A program made the position numbers and the translations under genes. A stretch of 64,000 nt of DNA from Thamnaconus septentrionalis. Taxonomy: Eukaryota > Chordata > Actinopteri > Tetraodontiformes > Monacanthidae. The notes under the pieces were generated by a model. That model did no database searches. It had not been told where the DNA came from and was given only the letters and a program-made list of their open reading frames with translations. Location of the stretch: positions 4,380,001 through 4,444,000 of the forward strand of contig CM020507.1 of assembly GCA_009823395.1 (NCBI GenBank), given 5' to 3'. Below, piece after piece: positions 36,014-47,325 of the stretch (its first letter is position 1; every line of letters begins with the position of its first letter).

Positions 36014-36180
36014 AGAGTTGCCGATAACTGAAGATAAATGCAGAATAAATCAAACCCTCAGCAGTTCCCACTCTGCCAGATGGTTCATTTTCAGCAGTTC
36101 GCAGTAAAAAAAAAAAAGTTTAAAAAACATTCTGCCATGTCATGAGAAATTGTCCGGCCGTCTCCTGATGTCCCTCCAGT

Positions 36181-36182
<2 letters not shown>

Positions 36183-36238
<56 letters not shown>
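36183..36238. repeat. (GT)n microsatellite
   Basis: A 56-bp GT array ending about 83 bp before the exon 12 border. Confidence 0.97.
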
Positions 36239-36241
<3 letters not shown>

Positions 36242-36321
36242 ACACAGCGGGGGAGCGTCCTCTGTCTTTGCACAGTTGTGCGTGAACATTTCCCTGCTTC
36301 CTTGTCTGTTCCCTGCTGCAG

Positions 36322-36462
36322 AGTGCGACGCCTCCTGCTGGCGGTGCACTGGGCCGTCAGCAGAGAGCTGCACCTCCTGCCCCCCCTCGTCCAGCCTGCA
36401 GGACGGCCGCTGCCTCCCCGCCTGCCCACTGGGCTTCTTCACCCAGGACCACCAGTGCCAAG
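36322..36462 (+). CDS. fras1: fras1 exon 12 of window: furin-like repeat FU7
   Basis: Encodes 47 codons, phase 1-1: ECDASCWRCTGPSAESCTSC, GRCLPAC, QCQ, with all eight cysteines. The acceptor is CCTGCTGCAG and the donor GTGAGA. Its spacing (3-2-7-2-10-3-10) is identical to that of FU5 and FU12, which suggests that these modules arose by duplication within the array. A long (GT)n array lies about 80 bp upstream of the exon. Confidence 0.96.
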
Positions 36463-37213
36463 GTGAGAGGCCACGCCCACACACAGGTGCACCCTGGCAC
36501 GCACTGCGGTATCATTTTGTTTTTCTTCTCTTTTCCAATGCGGCTGCCGTGAGTTGGGATCAGTTTCATTCGCTTTTATTTCACCACTAACATTGCAGTT
36601 AATTACGGTTGTGGACTGGCGGCGCCTGTAGCGGCTCGCAGCTGCCGCTCGGATCTTATTAGAAATAAAACTGCGCATCCTGTTAGGGGAGGAAAAAAAG
36701 AAATGAAAAGTAATTACCTTCTCACCTGCTCTGTTGATACTTGTTTAATTTATCTTCGTGAGGAAATAAGCTGTTGCTCCTGCTAATTGTTCCTCTAGTT
36801 ATTTTATTCTTCTTTTTTAATAAAGCCTTTATGGTCCCATAAACCTCACTGACCGCTGACCTTTAAAGAGAAAAAAAACTCTTCTGGCTTTTCCGCTGTT
36901 TTTTTCTGCTTTTCTAAGCCTCAGCTTTGTGAGACGCCGTCATTTTACAGTGAGGAAAGGTTTTTCTTATTTACCTGACATTTCACAAGCAGACTGGCGT
37001 CCTTGACTTTAATTCTCTTTGAAAACACTGAGGAGCATTGATTTGACAGCGGCAGACGGAGACCCGCCAGCGCACAGCGATGCCGTAATTCCCACCCGGG
37101 GGATACTGTAACAAATGGGCTGTGTTTGCTCACTTGCCCTCCTCGTCTTCCTCGGTGTTGATTGGCTTATTAGACGCTACCCACGTACCCCTGAAGTGCT
37201 ATTGTATTCCTGT

Positions 37214-37428
<215 letters not shown>

Positions 37429-37828
37429 GCGAAACCCCGGCTGCAAAGTTTTGGCGCCCCCCGAGTTTCTGCGGTTGGCAACAACGCACAACTCATGCTT
37501 AAGCCTCCATTAATCAATATTCTTTTATTATAGCAATGAATCAAAGGGCTGTGAGTAATGTGAGGTGGGGGAGGGGCAGGTGGGGCCTCAAAGACACGTT
37601 AGCAGCTCTTGTTGCTCCGCAGAGATTCTTGCTCTCATTTATTTTATTGTGTCTGTTTAATCTGATGGTCTAAATTCTTCATCCCAGCCTCCAGCACAGA
37701 GGCGGCAGAGTGCGAGCGGGTTCACAAACACACACTTCTGGACCAGACGTTATTTTTTATTTATTCATTTCTTTTTTTAAAAGATGAGCACACAAATGGA
37801 GAGCTCTCGCCGTGAGAGGGTGTTGGAA

Positions 37829-38174
37829 CTAGTGATGTGCATCTCGATATTTTTAGCGATGTATCGATCACTAATCAGAATAAAATTTTATATCGATAAT
37901 TTTAAGAAAATGTTAATATATATACGTAGTTATTTTGACCACACCCGTGTCGACTTACTACTGAACGGTGACAAGGGAGAGTCACACAGGAGCAACACCA
38001 GCAATTTTTGTAATAAATATATTAACGGCCCTGTGTGTCTCCTGATTTTGGAACTTTTTATTTATTGAAAAAATTACAAACCAAAAAAGTGCATTGATAT
38101 CAGTATCGATATCGCAATATCGACCCCAAAAATATTGATTATTGTATCGAATATGAAAAATCGCCCATCACTAG
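37829..38174. mobile_element. MITE with CTAGTGATG inverted ends
   Basis: The element starts CTAGTGATGTGCATCTCGATA and ends CGCCCATCACTAG, which reads CTAGTGATGGGCG on the other strand. The interior is rich in ATCGATA and related palindromic motifs (for example ATATCAGTATCGATATCGCA), as in fish elements that begin with GTGATGGGCGATA. At 346 bp it has no transposase. I see no convincing target-site duplication, so the superfamily is open (hAT is the likely one). Confidence 0.8.
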
Positions 38175-38525
38175 TTAGCATGCTAGCGTACGACGGGATC
38201 CTGAAGCCAGCTTGTGTGCGCCGGGCTGTGATGATGCCGAGTGATAGCTTCTCGTCTTTACTGTTAATTGTAGTCTGCAAAAAACAAGCAGCAGAGAAGG
38301 ATGAAGAAGAAAATCAACTGGTGTGAAAGTGCTCATCATGTGATATCACAAATGAAAAAGTGAAATCTTGATGCGTTTGCAGCAGTTTAATAGAGGTTGC
38401 CTGGCTAATGCAGGAGGTGTTGTGTTGTATTTTGAGATTTACTGCTCAGTCAGGACCGAGCTGATCTACATATATTGACTCAAACTGGGAGCAACAGTGC
38501 TTGAAAATTAGACCCAATTCGGCTT

Positions 38526-38558
38526 TGGAGTGCAGTGGAGTGCAGTGGAGTGCAGTGG
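38526..38558. repeat. 10-bp tandem repeat, three copies
   Basis: GGAGTGCAGT occurs three times in succession, 85 bp before exon 13. Confidence 0.93.
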
Positions 38559-38642
38559 CCTCACTGTGCCCTCTTGGAAATGCAACCACTGTCCAGAGTT
38601 CATGTCATTTTCTCCCATTTGACCCCTCCCCGCTTTTCCCAG

Positions 38643-38789
38643 CATGCCACCCGTCCTGCCAGACGTGCAACGGCCCCTCCCAGGCCGACTGCGTCTCCTG
38701 CCCCCTGCTGGCCACTTTGGACAGCGGCTACTGCAGGACAAACTGCCAGGACGGTCACTTCCTCAACTCGGCCACCGGGGAGTGTCTGG
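38643..38789 (+). CDS. fras1: fras1 exon 13 of window: furin-like repeat FU8
   Basis: Encodes 49 codons, phase 1-1: ACHPSCQTCNGPSQADCVSC, GYCRTNC, GECL, eight cysteines. The acceptor ends CGCTTTTCCCAG and the donor is GTGAGT. The C-terminal loop (QDGHFLNSATGEC) is two residues longer than in FU7. A (CA)n array follows 49 bp after the donor. The exon is followed by a 6.6-kb intron. Confidence 0.96.
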
Positions 38790-38837
38790 GTGAGTTGACC
38801 TCGGCCTCCTGCTCGTCTGTATGCCGTGCACACACAG

Positions 38838-38878
<41 letters not shown>
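38838..38878. repeat. (CA)n microsatellite
   Basis: About 41 bp of CA repeat 49 bp after exon 13. Confidence 0.97.
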
Positions 38879-38881
<3 letters not shown>

Positions 38882-40015
38882 CTCTGTCCCAATATTGCAA
38901 GCTGCAATCACCGCTCATATTTTAAAGCCTCTAGTGGCTCAGCATGGGAATGGGTTTGGCGGCTCCAGCAGCGTCCGTGTCCTGCGTCGCCCGCTGGGAG
39001 CATGGATTGTTAAGCGTCCAGATGAAAAATAATCAGTGTGATTTGTGTATGTCGTATTGGCAGGGTTCAAATGTATTCACTTGGTCACTGTGGGCAGGTA
39101 CAAAGTCCTGCTGGAAAAGGAAAGTCAGCATCTCCATAACTTCTTCTCTGCATTGACTCACAATGCGACTTGACTTTGCCAATGACGTGCAAAGGTTGCC
39201 AGTTCTTTTCCCTGCTGGTGCTGATCCGCCTGCAGCCTCTGTTCCTTTTCCACTCCGGTCAACTTTCCATGACGGCAGTTGGACGGAGAAACCAACGGTC
39301 CTCTCAGCGATGACCTCTGCTGCCGTTTGACCTTCTGGTCGGAGGCTGTCAGAGAGTCCTCAGGACGGGTGCTGACTCAGCAGCCTCACTGTGATCGGAG
39401 CTCCTCTGTGCAAATCGAAAGGTTGGGATTTTCACCCTGTGACGAGAAGATATCGATCGCCTCCACAATATTCCAATACTGAGCTGCCAGTTTATGGATA
39501 TTCGTGTTCCGGTGAGATGCGATCGATCGGATCGCAAACTAGAAAAACGAGCGAAATAACTCACAATGTGTGCGGTGAATTTCAAAAATGATGAAATGTT
39601 ACTTCAATTGCAGAAAGAAAGTAGAGCTTTCCACAATGATTGGATATTTTCTGCATGCCGACTTTACCTTGATCCACTGATTGCAACATAATCTGTAAAG
39701 CTGCAAGTTACAACTTTCATTGCCGTAAAACTCATTCTAAACTTGAAGGTTCTTTCTGTTACAATAGGACAAAATTTGCCTAGACCTTTTGAATATATGT
39801 ATTCATATCCGTCTATATATTTATAACAAACAAACAAATGCAGTCGTGTGTGTGCAGTTTAAAAAGGAAATGAATAATTAAAATGCTCTTAATGAGTGTT
39901 CGTTCTGCAGACGAGGGTTTTACTGAACCTCTCCATGAAAAATCCAGTGGAATGAGGATGATTTTTGCTTGTAAACACAGGACTGAGACTCGTCCTCACG
40001 CTGCCACACACGCTC

Positions 40016-40019
<4 letters not shown>

Positions 40020-40068
<49 letters not shown>
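40020..40068. repeat. (GA)n microsatellite
   Basis: About 49 bp of uninterrupted GA repeat. Confidence 0.97.
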
Positions 40069-40074
<6 letters not shown>

Positions 40075-40364
40075 CAATTTGTCTTTGGTCGAGCAAATAT
40101 GATAAAAGAGTGAGTTTGTTGGAGGGTTTGGTTGCTCCTGAAGTCCTTCTCCTCCTCATCCAGTAATGAAATGAGCTGCTACCTATCTGGACCGCTGGCT
40201 GTAGATTAAAAACAGACTTGTTTACACGGTGGGAAGCCGGCATGAAAGAGATAGCAGGGGGTAAACAGAATGGGAGCGGAGCAAAAAGCAGTTGCATTGA
40301 CTTTTAATTAGACTTTTTGATAACACACACTGTTTGGAATTTGGGAGGTGCAACCCGATTTATG

Positions 40365-40365
<1 letters not shown>

Positions 40366-40421
<56 letters not shown>
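40366..40421. repeat. (CTG)n triplet repeat
   Basis: Eighteen to nineteen perfect CTG units, the longest of three CTG/CAG tracts in the window. It is intronic. Confidence 0.97.
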
Positions 40422-40422
<1 letters not shown>

Positions 40423-40558
40423 AGACACACACCAGCAGCTTTTCGCACACACCTGGAGGCAGATGAGCACGGCTACTCAAGGCCGTATTTGCTCGCACTA
40501 CAGAACCTCGTCTCAGTCCGGTCAAGCTCAGCCAAACTCTGAGTTAATAAAAGACGCC

Positions 40559-40752
40559 TGGCGGCACTTTGGGGTGGCGGGCCGCAGAAATACTGGCTGG
40601 CGGCACTTTGGGGTGGCGGGCCGCAGAAATACTGGCTGGCGGCACTTTGGGGTGGCGGGCCGCAGAAATACTGGCTGGCGGCACTTTGGGGTGGCGGGCC
40701 GCAGAAATACTGGCTGGCGGCACTTTGGGGTGGCGGGCCGCAGAAATACTGG
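40559..40752. repeat. 39-bp minisatellite, five copies
   Basis: Five almost identical head-to-tail units beginning TGGCGGCACTTTGGGGTGGC and ending CAGAAATACTGGC. The unit is GC-rich and 39 bp, a multiple of three, so several frames stay open and repeat a 13-residue peptide. There are no spacers between copies, so this is a tandem array and not a CRISPR. No splice or coding evidence ties it to fras1. Confidence 0.97.
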
Positions 40753-42580
40753 GTCATCATTTCTGCCACACACACACACACACACACACACAAGATTCCC
40801 TCCTGAACTCTATCTTCATGCTTGCACATTTGGATCTTGTTTTCACACACACGCTCACACACACACACACACACACAGTTCTCAGGGACTTGCAGCTTCT
40901 CTCTTGCCTCCTTCCACTCAGACAGTTATAGTTCTGGTGTTTCATTTTGGAATCTTTCTTTTTCCTAGTTTTTGACAGATAAATAACCAGCCGTCAGCCC
41001 GCTTGGTGGACTCCAGAGTGTCACTGTCATCAACACTATGCGAATGACCAAAAAAATAAATAAAAACAAGGTCTAATTCAAATTTGTGGAGGGTTAAATG
41101 TTGCAATTGAGCTCTAATTTTTACCCATTGAAAGTTTTTTTCCCCCTCAGCCCATCGTCTCTTTCCATTTCCATTTGTCAATATTCTCCTTGTTGCATTG
41201 GCAAACATCAGCTCAGCGCGAGCGCCAGACATAATGGCAGCCACAATGTTTCTGTGCCGCACTGGAACGAAGCCAAGGCTGAGATGAGAACTCAGTGGAG
41301 TGAGGAGCCCTGCTGGATCAGTCATTTCCAAGCACCTGCGAACACTCAGCCAACTTGTGTGCTTTTGTCTGGTTGCCACAGTGCAAAGTGAGAAAGATAT
41401 TCGGCCAATCTGTTGCGTTCATGAAGTCAACTTAAAGTTCCAGGGTGGAGGTTTTGGGAGCACCCAGTGGTTAATAAAATAAATGTTGCCTACTGGGCCT
41501 TCGATTTCTTTTTCTTTCTCCTTTAACTTGGCCTCAGCGTGTAAGTGAGGCGGTGATGGACGGAGCAGCCGAGTCTCTCGTCTGCTCGCCCAGAAAAATT
41601 GCCATTGGAGCCGGCGATGTGCAAACATGTCCGCGCCGCTGTGAAAAGGTCAAGGGAAAGATGTTTCCAAATAGCATCTCAGCTGCGATCCTGCAGCTAA
41701 TTGGCTTCGACCCACACCAGTGAAACCGTCGCTGATCAACGTGAACGCATCGCTGCAGAACCAGGAAGCTCCTTGGGCTGTTTTGGATTTTCCATTTGGC
41801 ATCTTCTGTTTTTTTTTTTTTATCTTTGGGTCTTCATGAGGTCATTGGTGGGGGAGGGGGAAACAAGCACAAAGCGTGAAAAAACAACATTGAGTGATAA
41901 TTCAGGCAGTGACCCCGAGACAAACTGAGGCTCGGGGGCGAGGAACATCATCAAATAGAAATCCTGCTTTCATTTTCATAAAGATAAATGTCTTTGTCTA
42001 CCTTTCAGACTCCTTTTGTATTAACGTCAGTCAGTAGAAGGATCCAAAGGTGAGATTAAAAACACAGGAGTTTTGATTCAAAGTCTGCAGGCTGCAGAGA
42101 GAACCAACCATTGTTTCAGCTGCACAGACCAGCTATACTGGTAGAATAATAAGGTCGATGATCTTTGCATTGGCAAACAAAGCACAGATAGTTATGTTAA
42201 CAATAAGTCAAGAATTAAACAAAAGAAGAAAAATGTCCAAAATAATGGGAAAACGTGTACAAAAATTGGGATCAAAATACCACAGAATATTTTTGTGAGG
42301 CGTTAGCTGTTGACCCAGTATTTTATTTTAAAATCTACACAAGTTGAAAAAGAAAGTTTCCGGGTGGCTTCCTTACGCTGCTGTCTGGAATAAAGCAGAT
42401 CTATAGTGAGATTCTCCCCGGAGGATGAAGGGAAAAGTGAGACTCGTCTGACGGCTCCGTCTGGAAAGCCGACGTGTCTCGGCAGGGTGAGATCACAGTC
42501 GGGCCACACGCAGCTTTCTCTGCGTCTGCGGCGCCTCCTCTGTTCTCACGACGAAACTTCAAATAAAGACGACTTTTGTT

Positions 42581-42613
42581 CCTCTTATTACGAGGTATCC
42601 TCGTAATAAGAGG
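42581..42613. repeat. perfect inverted repeat, 15-bp arms, nested with a second one
   Basis: CCTCTTATTACGAGG, three bases (TAT), then its exact reverse complement. A second perfect pair, AGGTATCCTC and GAGGATACCT, overlaps it at about 42593-42619, so two alternative hairpins share the same bases. Confidence 0.96.
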
Positions 42614-42699
42614 ATACCTGCACATTTAATTGGAAGGAAACTGTTATATTAAAATAATGTTTGATGATGTGGCCCAATAGAGAATCTGCAGAATACTGT

Positions 42700-42905
42700 A
42701 CGATACGATACGATTAAACACAATACGATACGACACGATACAGTGCTTTACAATACCATGCCATAGTCTAGCATAACAAACTGTGATATGATACAGTAAC
42801 AAGCAACACAATACAATACAACATAACACAACAAGATACAACCTGAACACGATAATAAATACAATACTGTATGATACAATGCCATACAATACAATACAAT
42901 AACAT
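42700..42905. repeat. degenerate ACAAT/GATAC pentanucleotide tract
   Basis: About 200 bp of decayed five-base units: GATAC first, then ACAAT, ATAAC and related forms. The lack of T-rich stop patterns on the minus strand yields a false open frame. Confidence 0.85.
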
Positions 42906-45400
42906 TTGATTTCAATATTAAGCTTGCTACTGACATGTACTTCATTATAAATTAATAAAAGTATTTTTTTTAATAGTTTTCTTTCACTTTTCATATTGTT
43001 GCTGTGGTGAGCACCGCCTTGTGGACCGGAGGCTGAATTAATTCGTGGATTATTTAACTAAATTGCATGAGTCCTTTATGAAACAAAATATTGATACTTC
43101 TGGGTATCTGTTCAATATTTTACAAAATACTGTGATATCATCCTTGTTTAGAGTGTATAATATGCATTTGTAAAATCATCACTTTTTCTTTTATTTTTTT
43201 GCTCAGTAAATGTAGAGACGTTTCAAACCGCTGCATCACCAGCAGTTTCAACTTCACATTCAACTGCTGCTCGCGCCGCCGCTGAATCCCCGATGCCTGA
43301 CTTATCTTATCTCCACGGTCGAGCCATTTGTTTTGCACCTGGAGCCGGATCACCTGCGCCGGGTTAGCAGCAGGAATGCTGATGCGTGTTTTTGTTCTAA
43401 AGCGGCGTGATATGAAAGGTGTGGAGGGAGTTCTTTTATTCCCTGCGTCTCCTTTTCAGCCTGTTTGTATTGGATTTGCTTCAGAGGGAGACGATGACTG
43501 GACTGGACAGACGCCACGTTCAGGAGAGCAGCTCTGAATTCCTGTGAAGGACTGAGGGAGGAAGATTTGCAAATTGCAATTGTACTTTGTTGAAATTTTA
43601 GAAATATCGCTTTTATTTAGTGAAAAACTGTCATGGAAACGCAGCTGTTACCGCCTCAAACTTTAGTTTTCTGATCGAGCCAACGCTTATGGTTATATCT
43701 TGGTTGTCTGACTTAGCCAAGCTAAAGGCCCAGTGGGAAGCCCTTTGGTTTTTTTGTCGGATGTTGTGTGAAAAACTCCAGTGTGTCGGCACAGTCAGAC
43801 TTGTTTTCAACCTGTAAACCTGCATGTTTCTAAGAAAAAGCAATGGAGGAAGCAGAGTGTGTCTCTCAGTTTATTCTCTCCAGGCCCTGGAGACGGCAGG
43901 TCTGATATAGCATCTCTGTGTTTACAGCTGCAGTCTTTGTTCGTCAGGTAATAATAGAAAAAAATGGCAGTAGTTTTCACATTCACTTGACACATGATGG
44001 ATGAGGAATTTTACACGGCATTTGTCTTGCCGTCCTCAATCAGTTTCTTGCCTTTGCTCCGCCCCCTGAGGCCCTGTCCTTTGTCTCCAAGTCAAACTTG
44101 TCCGAGGTCCATCAAAGTATCGCTTTTAGCAGGAAGGGAGCCAACAGATGGCTAAAAATGCTGTTTTCAAGAGATCTGCAGTGTTCTTTTTCCATGGGTG
44201 GGTGGAGTCATTATTAACGTGCCTCCGTAGCTAAATATCTGAAACCAGCTTTAATAAGCGGCTTTTAAATATAGTTTTATCTCACGATGGTCGTATGTTT
44301 TAACACTCGTCTGCCCCGCAATCATCCCAACGTTCAAATTCACCTGAAATCCTCTGGAGCAAACGTGCCTTCAAAGTCTTAGCGCTGCTTTGCCCCCCCC
44401 AGTCCCCCTTTTATCTGCTTTGCTCACCTGCGGAGCTCTGCTCTTCTGCTGTTTACAGTAGATGAGTATCTCTGCGCGGGCCGATAGCTGTGGCGGCCGG
44501 ACCATCAGATAAAGCAGCACCAGGTGTTCCCGCTTTGTTATGATGGCCAAAGCTGCGGGCGGATGAGAGCCTGTGGCGGAGCTGAATTACTGGAGGAGAC
44601 TAAAACAGAAAAACACAGGACACACAGGACACACAGGACACTGTGGCGTCTTACTGGTTGTGTACTTTGTATTTTACTCCCAGCAGGTCGAGTGTGTCCT
44701 CGAATAACCCACAGCTCATCCAGAAGTTATGGCAAAACTGTTCCTTCAATTCTTGCTCTTGCACTCAGCTGTTCATTTACGGGACACTGGCTTTGAAATC
44801 CCATCAAAAACACGTTGAGGTAAACAGTCTGGGTTGAGGGTTTTTAAAAAGATGAGGGGAACAAAGCAGTTTGTCATGAAAAAAACAACAATAAGTTGGC
44901 AAATTATTATTCTGCAACCACCAGCATGTAACTGCAAGACTATATGAGTGGTGGAGAAATCACTTATCATCAAATCACGCAGAAATTTTTGTAAGCCCAT
45001 CATTATGTGTTGTTACAAATCATCTAATATAATCCAAATATCAAACTTTTCAAACACCATCAAACACAAGATTTACTTCAGATTGACTGTTTCAATTCAA
45101 TCTGCACCAACTTTTTTTTATTATATATTATTATTTTATATTTTAGATATTTATTTAGATACTCTTATTATTGTTATTGGTTGCTTTTTCGCATTGTCAC
45201 AACTGGAGTTCCATTTGTAAGACAAGTACTATGCTCTTTGTTCGGATCAATGACTCCAGATTCGGTCTGTGGGTCTTGAGTTTGACCTCGTCCCAAATGT
45301 CTGCTTGGAAAGTGTTGAATTTTGCAGCTTTTTGCTTCTGATTTTGTGGTGGCAAGAAGCGGCGCTGCAGAGTGTGATTGTGCTCTCCTCCTCGCTGCAG

Positions 45401-45556
45401 GGTGCAGCCCAGACTGTCAGCGCTGCTCCGCCGACCTCCAGACGGGCGTCGGCAGCATCTGCCTGTGGTGCAAAGTGGCAGGTGATTGGCTGCTGGGCGA
45501 CCACTGCGTCTCCAGCTGCCCCTCGGACCACTACGGCTGGCACGGGGCCTGCTTCA
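45401..45556 (+). CDS. fras1: fras1 exon 14 of window: furin-like repeat FU9
   Basis: Encodes 52 codons, phase 1-1: GCSPDCQRCSADLQTGVGS, then CLWC, DHCVSSC and ACF, with all eight cysteines. The stretch between cysteines 3 and 4 has 11 residues against 5-7 in most modules, a distinct small insertion (ADLQTGVGSI). Acceptor CTCGCTGCAG follows a good pyrimidine tract; donor is GTAAGA. The tryptophans (LWC, DWLL, GWHG) set this module apart from the others. Confidence 0.95.
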
Positions 45557-46124
45557 GTAAGAACTCCCAGACTTTGTTCTCTCCAGTCTAGCCTCACTTT
45601 TCCTGGCGACATTCAATGAAAGCCTTGTCGTCCGCACACTTTCCCTTTAATGTGAGCTGGTGACGGTTAAAAGCCCTGCCACGTTTCACTTCATTATTAA
45701 GCTTTCAGGTTGTGTTAAGGGCTGAAAAGCAACAGCCCTGAAGGCCAAAACATGATATGTTAAATAATGTCGACACCTTTTTAAAATAGTGGAGTAAGTC
45801 TTTTTTGCTTTTTTAATTACGTTTTTCAGAAAACACAAATACATTTACCAAATCATTGTAAGAAGATGATTTTGGCAAAAAATAACAAATTATAAAAAAT
45901 CTTCTTCTTCTTCTTCTTCTTCTTCTTCTTCTTCTTCTTCTTCTTCTTCTTCTTCTTCTTCTTCTTCTTCTTCTTCTTCTTCTTCTTCTTCTTCTTCTTC
46001 TTCTTCTTCTTCTCCTCCTCCTCCTCCTCCTCCTCCTCCTCCTTCTTCTTCTTCTTCTTGTTATTATTATTGCAAATTACATTGTTTGTATTTATTATAA
46101 CTGTATAATAATCTCTGTCCACAG
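45557..46124 (+). other. fras1: intron 14
   Basis: A 568-bp intron. A 160-bp pure pyrimidine tract fills 45900-46059, and the acceptor of exon 15 lies 65 bp after its end. Confidence 0.9.
45900..46059. repeat. (CTT)n(CTC)n(CTT)n polypyrimidine tract
   Basis: About 113 bp of CTT, then about 28 bp of CTC, then CTT again; all bases on the + strand are C or T. The order CTT-CTC-CTT makes it partly mirror-symmetric. Confidence 0.97.
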
Positions 46125-46271
46125 GGTGCCATCCGTCATGTGACTCCTGCAGTGGGGCGGGGCCTCTCTCCTGCACCACCTGCCCACCCGGCAGCGTCCT
46201 GCTGCCCTCCGGCCTCTGCGCTCCCAGGTGTCCACTGGGTCACTATGACGACGGTCGACGGATCTGCCAGC
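46125..46271 (+). CDS. fras1: fras1 exon 15 of window: furin-like repeat FU10
   Basis: Encodes 49 codons, phase 1-1: RCHPSCDSCSGAGPLSCTTC, GLCAPRC, ICQ, eight cysteines. The first codon joins the A of exon 14 with GG to give arginine. The acceptor is CTCTGTCCACAG and its own pyrimidine tract is short, but a 160-bp CTT/CTC tract ends 65 bp upstream and could affect splicing. The donor is GTAAGG. Confidence 0.95.
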
Positions 46272-46919
46272 GTAAGGCGCCGCCACCGTTTCCCATCAGC
46301 GCCGTGTCTGCGTGAAGTCCGGGTCCTTCTTGAGCCGCTCCGAGGTCTCGCCTCGAGACCTAAGACGTCCATCTCTGTCCGTTTAGTCGCCATTAGCGCA
46401 GTGTTGGCAGCGCTGCTGCTAAAAGGGCGAACACGAGGCGGGAGCTCCCGTCACCCCGAGAGCGTCTCGACAGCAGCTGCTAGGTGTTGATTTAAAAGCC
46501 ACGCGGCGCGCCTGACATTTAAAGACTTTTATTACAGTTTTTGCCAAAAGATTGGGAGACTAATTAGCCCCCTAATGCAGCTTAATGCTGCGGATCTTAA
46601 TTAATGAGTGAGTTGTGTAGATGTGCCATCTCTCTCTCCGGTGAGCCCAAGTTGTCAGAGCAGCTGTGCTCGACTGGAGCTCCCAGTATTTATCTTACCA
46701 GTGTTTTATCGTCATAATCTCAAGAAATGGAGCCTTTTTTTGTGTGTAACCCAGCCACCTACTGCAACTACTATTGTAGAGCAACATGACAATTAACCAA
46801 CAATAAGCTTTTTAGTTGTCATGTTCCAACATCATCTCTCTATCCTGCCAGTCAACTCCCCAGAATTGAAAAATCTCATCTTCTTGCTTCTTTTGGTTTC
46901 TTCATCACTCAGATAATGT

Positions 46920-47130
46920 GCGCTAAAGCACCCAGTTCTGTTGTCCAAAACCAGCACTTTGTGATGTCACAAAGGCCATTGACACCCTTCCCAGGTCAGT
47001 GACTTCGCCCATTGAGGCTTTTGGCAGTTTGTGGAAGGTGCGACAAAGCATCATTTTCAGCTGGAAGCTAAAATCCGAGCATTTATTGGTGAAGGCTGCA
47101 AACAGAAGGCTAAGTATGCTGTTATTATTA
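46920..47130 (-). repeat. dispersed repeat with CRE-like palindrome, copy D (reverse)
   Basis: On the + strand it starts with CTTTGTGATGTCACAAAG (46957-46974) and ends at TGCAAACAGAAGGCTAAG, the complement of the TTAGCCCTCTGTTTACAGC end of copies A to C. Confidence 0.7.
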
Positions 47131-47230
47131 TTGCATTTTTTTGTGTGAGGTTGCTCCACTGGAGTCACCAATGAAAAATAAAACACAAAATATTTGTATA
47201 ACGTGGTACCTTTAAAAATGATGGAACGCA

Positions 47231-47325
47231 GTGTGATGATGTTCTCCTCCGGGAGGGGGGAAGAAGGGGAGGGGTGTGTGTGATGATGTTCTCCTCCGGG
47301 AGGGGGGAGGAGGTGGAGGGGGGAG
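47231..47325. repeat. 47-bp G-rich tandem duplication
   Basis: The phrase GTGATGATGTTCTCCTCCGG followed by GAGGGGGG occurs twice, 47 bp apart. Each copy has at least four runs of three or more G. Confidence 0.92.

Larger units (their letters stand above)
28292..36321 (+). other. fras1: intron 11
   Basis: At 8.0 kb this intron carries copies B and C of the CRE-palindrome repeat family (28771-28970, 29951-30180), an 87-bp CTT tract (30194-30280), a cluster of four AC/GT arrays within 450 bp (31659-32100), (CA)n at about 34487-34516, a (GGA)n run at 34979-35005, a (TTCTA)n tract at 35957-36013 and a 56-bp (GT)n array at 36183-36238. No FU-like exon or nested gene is visible. Confidence 0.8.
38790..45400 (+). 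other. fras1: intron 13
   Basis: This 6.6-kb intron is the richest in unusual simple structures: (CA)n 38838-38878, (GA)n 40020-40068, (CTG)n 40366-40421, a 39-bp minisatellite 40559-40752, (CA)n at 40770-40792 and 40850-40878, a perfect hairpin 42581-42613 and a degenerate ACAAT/GATAC tract 42700-42905. The stretch 43000-45300 is plain AT-rich sequence with no exon that I can support. Confidence 0.8.

Noticed and set aside
37784..38068. Open frame of 94 codons over the MITE
   Set aside because: It runs through the element's end and AT-rich interior and matches no protein family that I know.
40559..40752. CRISPR-like direct repeats
   Set aside because: Copies are contiguous with no unique spacers, and the window is a vertebrate gene.
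40334..40975. Open frame of 213 codons with poly-Cys and a 13-residue repeat
   Set aside because: It is built from the CTG tract, the 39-bp minisatellite and a CA array; no splice sites or family match support it.
45853..46179. Poly-Lys/Glu minus-strand frame
   Set aside because: It is the complement of the CTT/CTC tract in intron 14.
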